Below are positions 1 to 8,211 of a DNA stretch of 41,145 bases, in pieces. Origin of the DNA: Verrucomicrobiota bacterium. Lineage in GTDB: Bacteria; Verrucomicrobiota; Verrucomicrobiia; Opitutales; Opitutaceae. Made by a program: the position numbers and the translations under genes. Each line of letters starts with the position of its first letter. Within the stretch, counting starts at the first letter, position 1. Below the pieces are notes generated by a model. It made no database searches, was not told the origin of the DNA, and worked only from the letters and a program-made list of their open reading frames with translations. The stretch spans positions 1 through 41,145 of the forward strand of contig CANIWJ010000024.1 in assembly GCA_947471035.1 (NCBI GenBank). Reading direction: 5' to 3'.

Positions 1-1022
1 GAGAGGCGCATGGTTTCCTCAATCGGCGAGCTGGTGGCGGCGAGCGCGGCGCGGTGGGCCTCCAACATTTCGAACTGTTCGGTGCTCACGCGGGTATCCG
101 GCTCGATGATGGTCTGGCCGCGCTCAACGGTCACGACCACGGGACGCAGATCGCGCATGGCCTCGGCCTCGCGGGCGAGCGAGGCGGCGCGATCAAAGGC
201 GATGTTGGGCATGATGCCTTCGCGAAAAATGCGGTAGAGCGAGGCGGCCCGGGCGCGATTGCTTTCCTCGGCGGCGAGATTGACCCGCAGGTAGGTGAGG
301 GCGTCTTCCAGTGTGTCCACCGGGCGGGTGGCTACGACTCCGTCGGGGCGCAAGACTTGGAAAAGGCGCAGGCCGCCGAGGCCGGAGTCGCGGCCGATGT
401 CAGCCGGATCGGAGATACCCTGGGCGTGGATGGCGCGGAGGATGCCTAGGCCGGTTTCGAGGAGCTGGGCGCGAGCGGCGGCGTTGTCTCCGACGGCGAG
501 CAGGGCGACGTCGTCGGGCGACGTGCGATAAGGACCGCGAGCGTTATAAACCGCCGTGGATTCGACGAGAAAGGCCCGGCGCTGGGCGGGCTCAAGCCGG
601 GCGTAGGGGGCAAGGGAGGCGACCAGTTCGTTGAGGTGGAGTTCGAAGCGTTGTAGCGGCTCGGGGTCGATGCGGTAAACGGGGGGGACGCGTTCGCGGA
701 GGAGTGCCTGGGCGGCGCGGGTTTTTTCCGCGCTTTCGTAACTGAAGGGGATGGCGGCGGAGATGCGCACCGAGGCGAGCTGGTTGGGCAGGACGGTCAG
801 GGTTCGGTTCACCACGCCGGCGAAGGATATCAACACGATGGCCACGACGGTGGCGATGAAGAGGGCGATGGCGGCGATGCGGGACGAGTCGAGAGCAGCG
901 GCGAGACCGCGACCGGGGGCGGCGGGCGTCTTGCGCTTACGGATCGGCTCAGGCGCGGCGGAGAAACCGGCGGCAAGGGCGGCACGTAGGCGGACGTAGA
1001 AGGCGGAGAAAACCGAGGGCAC
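1..1022 (-). CDS. 7TM-HD family phosphohydrolase (PgpH/YqfF-like), N-terminal part
   Basis: This reading frame runs off the left edge; 340 residues are visible. It opens with a short basic segment, one membrane helix at about residues 49-70 (IAAIALFIATVVAIVLIS), then a long extracytoplasmic region. That region ends in a GQTIIEPDTRVSTEQFEML stretch, typical of the 7TMR-HDED sensor domain. In the family, six more helices and a cytoplasmic HD domain hydrolysing cyclic di-AMP follow, but those lie outside the window. The start is the first in-frame start codon after an in-frame TAG: a GTG at 1022-1020, with no Shine-Dalgarno motif. The gene lies 113 bp downstream of phoH; phoH, this HD gene and ybeY often cluster, so ybeY may come next (inference). 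Sure of the family from the N-terminal domain; the catalytic half is unseen. Confidence 0.82.
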   Translation of the reverse strand, partial: MPSVFSAFYVRLRAALAAGFSAAPEPIRKRKTPAAPGRGLAAALDSSRIAAIALFIATVVAIVLISFAGVVNRTLTVLPNQLASVRISAAIPFSYESAEKTRAAQALLRERVPPVYRIDPEPLQRFELHLNELVASLAPYARLEPAQRRAFLVESTAVYNARGPYRTSPDDVALLAVGDNAAARAQLLETGLGILRAIHAQGISDPADIGRDSGLGGLRLFQVLRPDGVVATRPVDTLEDALTYLRVNLAAEESNRARAASLYRIFREGIMPNIAFDRAASLAREAEAMRDLRPVVVTVERGQTIIEPDTRVSTEQFEMLEAHRAALAATSSPIEETMRL

Positions 1023-1032
1023 GGGTGGGAGC

Positions 1033-1074
1033 GCTGTTAGGCTAGTAGGGCTAGTAAGCTGGTAGAGCTAGTAA
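1033..1074. repeat. Degenerate 8-9 bp tandem repeat (GCTAGTAR)
   Basis: Five successive units read gctgttag, gctagtagg, gctagtaa, gctggtaga and gctagtaa. They fill the gap between phoH and the HD gene, just upstream of the HD start codon. The reverse strand (TTACTAGC units) supplies in-frame stops. Function unknown; it could be a slippage-generated repeat or a protein-binding array. Confidence 0.6.
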
Positions 1075-1101
1075 GGGGGAGGTGCGAAGGTGGGGAGGCA
1101 A

Positions 1102-1120
1102 AGTAACCTATTGGGTTACT
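1102..1120. repeat. 19-bp palindrome, copy 1
   Basis: AGTAACCTATTGGGTTACT: two 7-bp arms (AGTAACC / GGTTACT) around a 5-bp spacer TATTG. It lies 15 bp beyond the phoH stop codon, between phoH and the HD gene. The flanks (gcaa before, cga after) match those of copy 3, while the spacer is the reverse complement of the one there. Two other copies are at 13707 and 19234. In RNA it would form a 7-bp hairpin without a U-tract, so it is not a standard terminator. Confidence 0.85.
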
Positions 1121-1135
1121 CGAAGCTTGGGCGGA

Positions 1136-2107
1136 TCAGGAACGCGGGGGATTTATGGGGTTTTGGTAACGTTCGTAGGCCTCGATGATTTTGAGCACCA
1201 AGGGATGGCGCACGACGTCGGAGCCGCTGAATTGGTGGAACTGGATGCCGTCGATGCCGCGCAGGATGCGTTGCACTTCAAGCAGGCCGGATTGGCGGGC
1301 CTTGGGCAGGTCGATCTGGGTGATGTCGCCGGTGACGACCATGCGGCTGTCTTCGCCCAGGCGGGTGAGAAACATCATCATCTGCTCGGGCGTGGTGTTC
1401 TGGGCTTCGTCGAGGATGATGAAGCTGCGGTTAAGGGTGCGGCCGCGCATGTAGGCGAGCGGGGCGACTTCGATGACGCCTTTTTCGGTGAGTTGGGCGA
1501 CGTCTCCGGAGCCGATCATTTCGCCCATGGCGTCATAGAGCGGACGCAGGTAGGGCAGGATTTTCTCGTTCAAATCGCCGGGCAGGAAACCGAGGGATTC
1601 GCCGGCCTCGACGGCGGGGCGGGTGAGGATGATGCGCTCGACCTGGTTTTTGAGCAGCGCGCTGATCGCGGCGGCCATGGCGAGGTAGGTTTTGCCGGTG
1701 CCGGCGGGACCGATGCCGAAGACGAGGGGGTTGGCGAGGATGGCCTGGACGTAGAGTTTTTGCCCGAGGGTTTTGGGGATGATCGTCTTGCGCTGGGTGG
1801 TCACGACCACGGGCTGGGTGAACAGGGCGCGCAACTGGGCGGCCTCGCCGCGCGCCACGCCCTCGGCGAAACGGGAAAAATCCTGGGTGCGGATCGCCAG
1901 ACCTTGGGTGCGGGCCTCGTTGAGCAGGGCAAACAGGGTTTCGCCCGCCGATATGGCGGAGGGCTCGCCCTCAAAGGTGATCCAGTCGTCGCGGCTGACG
2001 ATTTTGACCGCGAGCAGGCGCTCGGCTTCGACGAGATTCTCCGGTCGGCCGGCGTAGAGCTGGCTCAAGTGGCGGGCGGACGGGAAGTGGACGGTGGCGG
2101 AAGCCAT
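1136..2107 (-). CDS. phoH: PhoH-family ATPase
   Basis: A 323-residue PhoH-like protein, the usual length for the family. A small N-terminal domain (about 1-105) precedes the PhoH P-loop NTPase domain. Walker A is GPAGTGKT at residues 133-140 and Walker B is the IILDEAQN stretch, followed by the family TRLGEDSRMVVTGD segment. PhoH proteins are cytoplasmic ATPases linked to RNA metabolism; the substrate here cannot be read from sequence. It sits between the HIT gene (105-bp gap with a heptamer inverted repeat) and the 7TM-HD gene on the same strand, a common phoH neighbourhood. The ATG at 2107 has no Shine-Dalgarno motif. Family assignment is firm. Confidence 0.95.
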   Translation of the reverse strand: MASATVHFPSARHLSQLYAGRPENLVEAERLLAVKIVSRDDWITFEGEPSAISAGETLFALLNEARTQGLAIRTQDFSRFAEGVARGEAAQLRALFTQPVVVTTQRKTIIPKTLGQKLYVQAILANPLVFGIGPAGTGKTYLAMAAAISALLKNQVERIILTRPAVEAGESLGFLPGDLNEKILPYLRPLYDAMGEMIGSGDVAQLTEKGVIEVAPLAYMRGRTLNRSFIILDEAQNTTPEQMMMFLTRLGEDSRMVVTGDITQIDLPKARQSGLLEVQRILRGIDGIQFHQFSGSDVVRHPLVLKIIEAYERYQNPINPPRS

Positions 2108-2120
2108 GGCGGGGGAAGAA

Positions 2121-2231
2121 TGACGAATGACTAATGACGAATGACTAATGCGTCAGAGAACAAGCGCGAGGCGGACGGCGGATGTGGATGGCGCAGGCTC
2201 ATTCGGCATTCGTCATTGGGCATTCGACATT
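2121..2231. repeat. Heptamer-based inverted repeat between hit and phoH
   Basis: At 2121-2148 four 7-bp units run in tandem (tgacgaa, tgactaa, tgacgaa, tgactaa). At 2200-2227 four units run in the opposite sense (cattcgg, cattcgt, cattggg, cattcga), followed by catt. The two blocks are complementary in phase (ACGAATG / CATTCGT), so the hit-phoH transcript could fold into a long imperfect hairpin with a loop of about 50 nt. The right block also encodes the last residues of the HIT protein. Confidence 0.7.
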
Positions 2232-2710
2232 TTCGCGGCCTCGGCCGCGAGCCGTTCCCAGGTTTCGGTCAGGGCTTGGGGCAGGATGCGGGTCTGGCCG
2301 AGTACGGGCATGAAGTTGTTGTCACCGGTCCAGCGCGGAACGAGGTGGCCGTGGAGGTGTTCGATGCTTCCTCCGGCGGGGCGGCCGAGATTGAAGCCGA
2401 TGTTAAAGGCATCGGGGCGAAGCACGGCGCGGAGGAGTTTTTCGCCAAAAACAATCGTAGCCATGAGGTCGGCTTGCTCGGCGGCGGTGAGGTCGGTGAG
2501 GTCGGAAACCTCACGGTAGGGAATGGCGAGCAGGTGGCCGGGGTTGTAGGGAAACCGGTTCAACATCAGGTAACTCAGCGGGGCTCGGTGGACAATCAGC
2601 GCGGCGCGGTCGTCGCCGAGGGCGGGCAGCTCGGTAAACGGACGCGCGGATTCGGGCGGCCGGGGAGCCGCGATGTATTCCATGCGCCAATAGGGATGTA
2701 ACTGCGACAT
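2213..2710 (-). CDS. HIT family nucleotide hydrolase/transferase
   Basis: A 165-residue HIT-fold protein. The histidine triad is HLHGHLV, with histidines at residues 118, 120 and 122, preceded by NIGFNLGRPAGGSIEH, the usual lead-in. HIT proteins cleave or transfer nucleotidyl groups (dinucleoside polyphosphates, AMP-lysine and similar); the substrate is not readable here. Length and the MEYI N-terminus resemble the AP4A-phosphorylase-like bacterial HIT group. It lies 93 bp downstream of lolD and 105 bp upstream of phoH on the same strand. Its last codons (MSNAQ) are encoded by the heptamer repeat, so repeat expansion may have altered the C-terminus. Family certain, reaction uncertain. Confidence 0.92.
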   Translation of the reverse strand: MSQLHPYWRMEYIAAPRPPESARPFTELPALGDDRAALIVHRAPLSYLMLNRFPYNPGHLLAIPYREVSDLTDLTAAEQADLMATIVFGEKLLRAVLRPDAFNIGFNLGRPAGGSIEHLHGHLVPRWTGDNNFMPVLGQTRILPQALTETWERLAAEAAKMSNAQ

Positions 2711-2803
2711 GCGTGAGGAAGGGCGAGCAAAAGGTCCGCGCCGGCGGATGTCAAAGCGGGGACCGTGCCATAAATCCGCGCGGGTCAGGCCAGGAAAACG
2801 TGC

Positions 2804-3466
2804 TCACACGGAGTGAAAGCCGCCTTCGCGCAAAAAGAGCCGCCGGGCGCAACGGGCGGCGTGGGCGGCGTTATGGGTTACCAGAACGAGCGCGCAGCCT
2901 TCTTCGGCGCAGAGGGCGAGCAGGAGGTCGATGACGGCGTCGCCGCTGCCTTCGTCGAGGTTGCCGGTGGGCTCGTCGGCGAGGATGAGTTTGGGCCGGT
3001 TCATCAGGGCGCGGGCTATGGCCACGCGCTGGCGTTCGCCGCCGGAGAGTTTGGGCGGGGTATGGGTGGCACGGTCGGCGAGGCCGACGCGAGACAACAA
3101 CTCGGTGGCGCGGGCGCGTTCGGTTTCGCCGACCTTGCCGAGCAGGCGCGCGGCGAGGAGCACGTTGTCCCGGGCGTCGAGTTCGGGCACGAGGTAGAAA
3201 GCCTGAAAGACCAGTCCGATCAGGCGGCCGCGGCGCGCGGGGGCGAGGGTGGCGTCGCCTTGCCAGCGCAGGTCGCCGGAATCGGGTGCATCGAGGCCGG
3301 AAAGCAGGTTGAGCAGGGTGGATTTGCCCGAGCCGGATTCGCCTCGAATCGATACGCTCTCGCCGGCCGAAATCGCCAGATCGACCCCGCGCAAAACCTC
3401 GATGCGGCGCTCGCCGCTCAGGTAGTGTTTGTGCAGGCCGGTGGCTTGCAGGATCAGGTCACTCAC
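2804..3466 (-). CDS. lolD: Lipoprotein-releasing system ATP-binding protein LolD
   Basis: A 220-residue ABC ATPase of the LolD/MacB subgroup. Walker A is GESGSGKST (residues 42-50), the signature is LSGGERQRVAIARAL and Walker B is LILADEPTGNLD. Together with the LolC-type permease encoded just upstream it should power release of lipoproteins from the inner membrane to LolA in the periplasm. The start chosen is GTG at 3466, giving MSDLILQATGLHKHY; this overlaps the lolC stop by 8 bp (GTGAGTGA), implying translational coupling. A longer reading frame upstream lies inside lolC and gives non-family sequence. The family call is firm; the lipoprotein role follows from the neighbour. Confidence 0.93.
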   Translation of the reverse strand: MSDLILQATGLHKHYLSGERRIEVLRGVDLAISAGESVSIRGESGSGKSTLLNLLSGLDAPDSGDLRWQGDATLAPARRGRLIGLVFQAFYLVPELDARDNVLLAARLLGKVGETERARATELLSRVGLADRATHTPPKLSGGERQRVAIARALMNRPKLILADEPTGNLDEGSGDAVIDLLLALCAEEGCALVLVTHNAAHAARCARRLFLREGGFHSV

Positions 3467-4688
3467 TGCGCAGGGCCTCCACCGGTTTGAGTTTCGCGGC
3501 GCGCCAGGCGGGCAAGAGGCCGGCCAGGGTTGAGACGACCAAGGCACTGACGACGATCAAAGTGAGGTCTTTTCCCGAAAGATAGGCAGGCAACTGGCTG
3601 AATTGGTAAAAGCGGGCCAACGCTTCCTGGCTGCCGGTCAGGCGGGTGAAGCCCGCTACGATATCGTTGCGGAAATGGATCACGCTGAAGCCCAGCGCGA
3701 GGCCGGACACGGTTCCCGCGACGCCGATGATGATGCCTTGATAACAAAAACAGGCGGCGACCTGCCGGGGGGTGGCACCGAGCGCGCCGAGCAGGCCGAT
3801 CTCGCGGGTCTTGCGCACCACGGCAATGAGCAGGGAGGACGTGACCGAAAAGGCGGCGACCACGATGATGAACAAGAGGAGGAAAAAGATCATGTTTTTC
3901 TCCAGTTGGAGCACGAAGAGAAACTCCTGATTGGAGTCCATCCACGACTTGGCCAGCCCATCCACCGGCAGGGCCCGGTTGATCGCGCGGGCGACGTCGT
4001 CGGGGTCGGCTCCGGGGGCGAGTTTCACATTCACGCCATGGACGGCACGACCCAGGCCGTAGAGTTCCTGCATGGTGCGCAGGGTGACGATGACCACGCT
4101 GCTATCGAGTTGCTGGTGACCGATCTCGAAAATGCCGCAGACCTCGAGTTCGCGGGGCAGGAGGATTTCGTCGGTTTTGAGTTTTTCCAAGAGCAGCGGG
4201 GAATATACCGAGACCTTGCTGCCGAGGCGCGCGCCGAGCTGGACGGCGAGCTGGGAACTGAGGATAACGCGATCGTCGTCGAGGTCGTCGAACCGGCCGG
4301 CGACGATGTAGCGCCGCAAGGGCACGACCGCTTCCACCCGCTCCATGTCCACACCCTGAATGGCAGGGAAGGCGGGTTTGTTTTCGTGCTGGAGCATGAC
4401 CACGCCCTCGGCGAAGGGCGCGCTGGCCACCACGCCCTCGATGGCTCCGACGGTTTTTAACACCGCCTGCGGATCCTTCATGAGCCCGAAGGAGCGCACC
4501 TGCACCTCGCCCTGGGTGTTGACGATCATGTTGCGTATCTCGCGGCCGAAGCCGCCCATGACCGAAATGCAGACGATCAACAAGGCCACGCCCAAAGCCA
4601 CCCCGAGGATCGAGATCAGGGTGAAAAAGGGAAAGCGCCGCCCGGTCGGGAACAGCTGTTTCAGCGCGAGGTAGAGCGGCCAGGACAT
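3459..4688 (-). CDS. lolC: Lipoprotein-releasing ABC transporter permease LolC/LolE
   Basis: A 409-residue permease with the LolC/E layout: one N-terminal helix (about residues 21-45), a large periplasmic MacB-type domain (about 50-265), then three helices in the FtsX domain (near 270-300, 315-345 and 375-395). The opening MSWPLYLALKQLFPTGRR resembles LolC/E proteins. With LolD it should extract outer-membrane lipoproteins from the inner membrane. Only one permease gene is present, so the complex may be a LolC/E homodimer (LolF-like), as in many non-enteric bacteria, unless a second gene lies elsewhere. It starts 12 bp after lysS and overlaps lolD, so lysS-lolC-lolD is probably one transcript. 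Confidence 0.92.
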   Translation of the reverse strand: MSWPLYLALKQLFPTGRRFPFFTLISILGVALGVALLIVCISVMGGFGREIRNMIVNTQGEVQVRSFGLMKDPQAVLKTVGAIEGVVASAPFAEGVVMLQHENKPAFPAIQGVDMERVEAVVPLRRYIVAGRFDDLDDDRVILSSQLAVQLGARLGSKVSVYSPLLLEKLKTDEILLPRELEVCGIFEIGHQQLDSSVVIVTLRTMQELYGLGRAVHGVNVKLAPGADPDDVARAINRALPVDGLAKSWMDSNQEFLFVLQLEKNMIFFLLLFIIVVAAFSVTSSLLIAVVRKTREIGLLGALGATPRQVAACFCYQGIIIGVAGTVSGLALGFSVIHFRNDIVAGFTRLTGSQEALARFYQFSQLPAYLSGKDLTLIVVSALVVSTLAGLLPAWRAAKLKPVEALRSE

Positions 4689-4700
4689 CCGGCGTGGGGA

Positions 4701-6218
4701 TCAGTTCGAAGCGTTGCGGAGCTGCGGGAACAGGATCACGTCGCGGATGCTTTCGGCGCCGGTGAGCAGGATGCAAAGCCGGTCGATGCCGATACCCATG
4801 CCGCCGGCCGGGGGCATGCCGTGCTCCAGCGCGAGCAGGAAATCGTGGTCGATCTTCTGCTGCTCCTCTCCTGCCTGGGCCTCGAACATCGAACGCTGCA
4901 CGTCGGGGTCGTTTTGCTCGGAGTAGGCGGGGGCCACTTCCATGCCGCCGATGATCAACTCGAACACGTCGATGGTGGTGGCGTCGTCCTGGGTGATCTT
5001 AGCCAGCGGGCAAAGCTCCTTGGGCAGGTGGGTGACGAAGGTCGGCTGGATGAGATTCGGCTCGATCAGTTTGCCGAAAATCTCGTTGGTCAGCTCGAAC
5101 TCCTCCCACTTCGGGTCGGCGTAGAGACCGAGCTTTTGCACGCCGGCGACTTTCTCGCTCTTGCTGCGCGCGAACCACTCGGAGTCGCCGGTCTTTTCGA
5201 TGATGAGGTCCTTGTATTTCACTTCGCGCCATTCGCCGCCGAACTCGATCTCCTGACCGCTCTGGGCGTGTTTGATTTTGGTCGAGGGCAGGCCGTTTGC
5301 GTCGAGGGGTTTGACCACGTCGCGAACGAGGTGGGTCAAGAGATCGCGCACCAGCGTCATCATCCCGCGATAGTCGCTGTAGGCTTGGTAAACCTCGAGC
5401 ATGGTGAACTCGGGATTGTGGCGGCGGGAGACGCCCTCGTTGCGGAAATTCCGCCCGATCTCGAAGACCCGGTCGTATCCGGCAACCAACATGCGCTTAA
5501 GGTAGAGCTCCAGGGAAATGCGCAGCACGAAGTCGGTGTTGAGCGCGTTGTGGTGGGTTTGGAAAGGACGCGCGGCGGCGCCACCGGCCACGCTTTGCAG
5601 GACGGGGGTTTCGACTTCGAGGAATTGGCGGTCTTCGAGGAAGCGCCGGACCGCGCTGACGATGCGGGCGCGGGTCATCAGGCGGTGGCGGGACTCGTTG
5701 TTCACGATCAAGTCGAGGTAACGCTGGCGGTAAACCTGCTCGGCGTCGCTCAGGCCGTGCCATTTCTCAGGCAGCGGGCGGAGCGCCTTGGATACGAGAG
5801 TGAAGCTCTCGACGCGCACGGTGATTTCGCCGGTCTTGGTTTTGAACAAGGTGCCGGTGACGCCGATGATATCGCCCAGGTCGAGCGACTTCTTGAATAC
5901 GCCGTAGCGCTCCTCGCCGAGCACGTCCTTGCGGAAATAGAGCTGAATCTGGCCTTGCTGATCCTGGATCTTAACGAAGGAGCTGCCGCCCTGAACGCGG
6001 AAGGTGACGAGGCGGCCGGCCACGGTGACGGTCACGGTGTTGTCCTGCTCGTCCACGTGCAGGGCCTTGGCGTCCTGGGAAAAGTGGGTGGGGGCGATGT
6101 TGGCGCGGAAAGGGTCGAAGCCTGCCGCGCGCAAGTCGGCGAGTTTTTGCCGCCGCACGGCGTGTTGATCGTGGGAGTTGTCGTGCGGTTGCCCGCTTTG
6201 CGCGTGTTCGCTGCTCAT
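4701..6218 (-). CDS. lysS: Lysyl-tRNA synthetase, class II
   Basis: A 505-residue class II aminoacyl-tRNA synthetase. It has an N-terminal OB-fold anticodon-binding domain (about residues 65-165), motif 2 in FEIGRNFRNEGVSRRHNPEF, and motif 3 in GMGIGIDRLCILLTGAESI near the C-terminus. It charges tRNA-Lys in the cytoplasm. The extreme N-terminus is Gln/His-rich (SEHAQSGQPHDNSHDQH) and unlike the conserved part. AAGGTG about 8 nt before the ATG is one of the very few Shine-Dalgarno-like motifs in the window. It heads the minus-strand run into lolC-lolD and is divergent from the lipoprotein gene across 96 bp. Confidence 0.96.
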   Translation of the reverse strand: MSSEHAQSGQPHDNSHDQHAVRRQKLADLRAAGFDPFRANIAPTHFSQDAKALHVDEQDNTVTVTVAGRLVTFRVQGGSSFVKIQDQQGQIQLYFRKDVLGEERYGVFKKSLDLGDIIGVTGTLFKTKTGEITVRVESFTLVSKALRPLPEKWHGLSDAEQVYRQRYLDLIVNNESRHRLMTRARIVSAVRRFLEDRQFLEVETPVLQSVAGGAAARPFQTHHNALNTDFVLRISLELYLKRMLVAGYDRVFEIGRNFRNEGVSRRHNPEFTMLEVYQAYSDYRGMMTLVRDLLTHLVRDVVKPLDANGLPSTKIKHAQSGQEIEFGGEWREVKYKDLIIEKTGDSEWFARSKSEKVAGVQKLGLYADPKWEEFELTNEIFGKLIEPNLIQPTFVTHLPKELCPLAKITQDDATTIDVFELIIGGMEVAPAYSEQNDPDVQRSMFEAQAGEEQQKIDHDFLLALEHGMPPAGGMGIGIDRLCILLTGAESIRDVILFPQLRNASN

Positions 6219-6314
6219 GGTAAACGGTCACCTTGCAGTCCGCCGCGACGCCCGGCAAGTCCCGCGATTGAAGTGGCGGCGAAAGGCAAAGTTTGTCCCG
6301 CTGGGGCCTACTTT

Positions 6315-6794
6315 ATGCGATTCGCCATCCGCCCCCTGTTGTTGCTCCCGGTGTTTGCCCTGTTTTTCGCGTTGGGCGGTTGCGCCACGGCGACGCGCTC
6401 GCCCGCTCCGGGAGTCACGCTGGTGGACGTGCGTCCGATCGAGGCGACGGCGTTTGAAACCCGGTTGCGGGTGACGGTGCGGGTGACAAATCGTGGCGAT
6501 GAGCCCTTAACTTTTATCGGCTCGCGGCATGAGCTTACGATCAACGGCCGCGCCATGGGCAGCGCGCTGGGGGCGGAGTCGCTGACCGTGCCGGCGCGCT
6601 CCACCGCCACCCAGGAGACCACGCTTAACTTGAGTAATTTCGCTTTGCTGGCGCTGGCTCGCGACCTGCAACGCCAGCCGACCGCACGTTACTTGATACG
6701 CAGCACCTTGTTCACGCCGGGACTGCTCAAGCGTTCGGTGAGCGCTGAGAGCGCGGGCGAGATCGACCTCGGAGCGCTGGCCGAAGGACGTTAA
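6315..6794 (+). CDS. LEA14-type (water stress/hypersensitive response) lipoprotein
   Basis: A 159-residue predicted lipoprotein. A hydrophobic signal (MRFAIRPLLLLPVFALFFA) is followed by the lipobox LGGC, with Cys at about residue 23. The mature part has the LEA14-like beta-sandwich pattern: VTLVDVRPIEATAFETRLRV, then TVRVTNRGDEPLTF and a conserved LTINGRAMGSA. Such proteins are anchored on membranes and linked to stress tolerance; no enzymatic role is known. The reading frame stays open far upstream across lysS, but that is the antisense of lysS; the ATG at 6315 starts the signal peptide. The gene lies 33 bp before lipB on the same strand. Lipoprotein status is secure, domain family likely. 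Confidence 0.85.
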   Translation: MRFAIRPLLLLPVFALFFALGGCATATRSPAPGVTLVDVRPIEATAFETRLRVTVRVTNRGDEPLTFIGSRHELTINGRAMGSALGAESLTVPARSTATQETTLNLSNFALLALARDLQRQPTARYLIRSTLFTPGLLKRSVSAESAGEIDLGALAEGR

Positions 6795-6827
6795 TCTGTT
6801 CGGCCAAGCGCGCCCTTCATCGTTTCT

Positions 6828-7508
6828 ATGTCGTCCACCTCGTCCACACCGCTGCGAATACTGGATTGGGGGCGCACGGTGTATGCCGAGGCCTTGGCGC
6901 GGCAGGAAGCCTTGCAAGCCGAGCGCATCGCCGGGACTGCGCCGGATACCGTGGTGTTTACCGAGCACGAGCCGGTTTACACCCTGGGCCTGCGGGCGGG
7001 GGCGGACCGGCATTTGTTGTGGGACGCGGCGACCTTGCAACGCGAGCGGATCGCGCTGCACCCGACCAATCGCGGCGGCGACATCACGTACCATGGCCCG
7101 GGGCAGCTCGTCGTTTACCCGATCGTGAGTTTGGACCGGCGGCGGGATTTGCACGCCTACCTGAGATTTCTGGAAGACGTGCTGATCGGCACGGTGGCGA
7201 GATATGGCATCGTGGCCGCGCGTCGCGAAGGGCTTACTGGTATCTGGGTTGCGGAGCGTAAACTGGCCGCCATCGGGGTGGCGGTGCGGCGCTGGGTGAC
7301 GATGCACGGGCTGGCCTTGAACGTCGCGCCCGACCTGCGGCACTTCGGCGGGATCGTGCCTTGCGGGATCGCAAGCGCGGACGGCACCGTGACTTCGCTG
7401 GCGGCCGAATTGGGAGCGCGTTGTCCGTCAGTGGCGCAGGTCGCGAATGATATTAGGGAAGAGTTTTGCGCCCGCTGGACGGCGTTTAACCGCGAAGGGG
7501 AAACGTGA
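6828..7508 (+). CDS. lipB: Octanoyl-ACP:protein N-octanoyltransferase (lipoate biosynthesis)
   Basis: A 226-residue LipB. It has the family motif RGGDITYHGPGQLVVYPIV (residues 82-100), the catalytic Lys145 in ERKLAAIGV, and the catalytic Cys179 in GIVPCGI. LipB transfers octanoyl groups from acyl-carrier protein to the E2 and GcvH domains, after which LipA inserts sulfur; lipA is not in the window. The ATG at 6828 has no Shine-Dalgarno motif. The gene converges on kdpE with 13 bp between stops. Function confident from intact active-site motifs. Confidence 0.95.
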   Translation: MSSTSSTPLRILDWGRTVYAEALARQEALQAERIAGTAPDTVVFTEHEPVYTLGLRAGADRHLLWDAATLQRERIALHPTNRGGDITYHGPGQLVVYPIVSLDRRRDLHAYLRFLEDVLIGTVARYGIVAARREGLTGIWVAERKLAAIGVAVRRWVTMHGLALNVAPDLRHFGGIVPCGIASADGTVTSLAAELGARCPSVAQVANDIREEFCARWTAFNREGET

Positions 7509-7521
7509 GTTTCAGCTTAGC

Positions 7522-8211
7522 CTAGCCGACTAGCCGATAGCCGATGCCGGCTTCGGTTTTGAGTAGTTCGGGGGCGGAGGGGAGGCGTTCGAGTTTTTGC
7601 CGCAGGTGGGTCATGTGGACGCGCAGGTAGTGGCTGTTGTCCTCGGCGTTGGCTCCCCAGATTTCACGCAGGAGCTGGCGTTGGGTAACGACTTTGCCGT
7701 GGTGCTGGGCGAGGAGGGCGAGGAGGGCGTATTCCTTGGCGGTGAGGTGAACTTCCTCGCCGGAGCGGCGCACCACGCGGGAGGCGCGGTCGAGCTCCAC
7801 GTCGCCAAAACGCAGAATGGCGGGCTCGGCGTCGGCGGAGGCGCGGCGCAGGAGGGCGCGCACGCGGGCGAGGAGTTCGCCGCCGCCAAAGGGCTTGGTC
7901 AGGTAGTCGTCGGCACCGGCATCGAGCGCGGCGATTTTGACCTCTTCGGCTTCGCGCACCGAGAGCACGAGGACGGGCAGACGGCTCCATTCGCGGAGGC
8001 GGCGCAGCACGTCCACGCCGTCGAGGTCGGGCAGCCCGAGGTCGAGGATCACGCCGTCGGGCGCGGCGGCGGCGATTTCTTGCAGGCCGAGCTGGCCGGT
8101 CTCGGCTTCGCGCACCCGGTAACCCGCGCCTTCGAGGGTGACGCGGAGTAAGCGGCGGATCTGCCGTTCGTCGTCGATCACCAGCAGCGTGCCGGGGGTG
8201 GATGCATTCAT
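7522..8211 (-). CDS. kdpE: KDP operon response regulator KdpE
   Basis: A 229-residue OmpR/PhoB-type response regulator. The receiver domain (about 1-120) has the acidic pair D13/D14, phospho-acceptor D57 in GVILDLGLPDLDG and a Lys in DDYLTKPFGGGEL. The winged-helix DNA-binding domain (about 130-229) contains HLTAKEYALLALLAQHHGKVVTQRQLLREIWG. Phosphorylated by KdpD, it should activate kdpABC; direct-repeat candidate sites lie upstream of kdpA. Its ATG overlaps the kdpD stop by 4 bp (ATGA). It is the last gene of the locus. The KdpE subtype rests on the KdpD neighbour and strong family resemblance. Confidence 0.95.
   Translation of the reverse strand: MNASTPGTLLVIDDERQIRRLLRVTLEGAGYRVREAETGQLGLQEIAAAAPDGVILDLGLPDLDGVDVLRRLREWSRLPVLVLSVREAEEVKIAALDAGADDYLTKPFGGGELLARVRALLRRASADAEPAILRFGDVELDRASRVVRRSGEEVHLTAKEYALLALLAQHHGKVVTQRQLLREIWGANAEDNSHYLRVHMTHLRQKLERLPSAPELLKTEAGIGYRLVG

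Noticed and set aside
4821-6794. 657-residue plus-strand open frame opposite lysS, in frame with the lipoprotein
   Set aside because: Its first 500 residues are the antisense of lysS and lack any family pattern; in GC-rich DNA antisense frames stay open. Only the part from 6315 with a signal peptide and lipobox is real.
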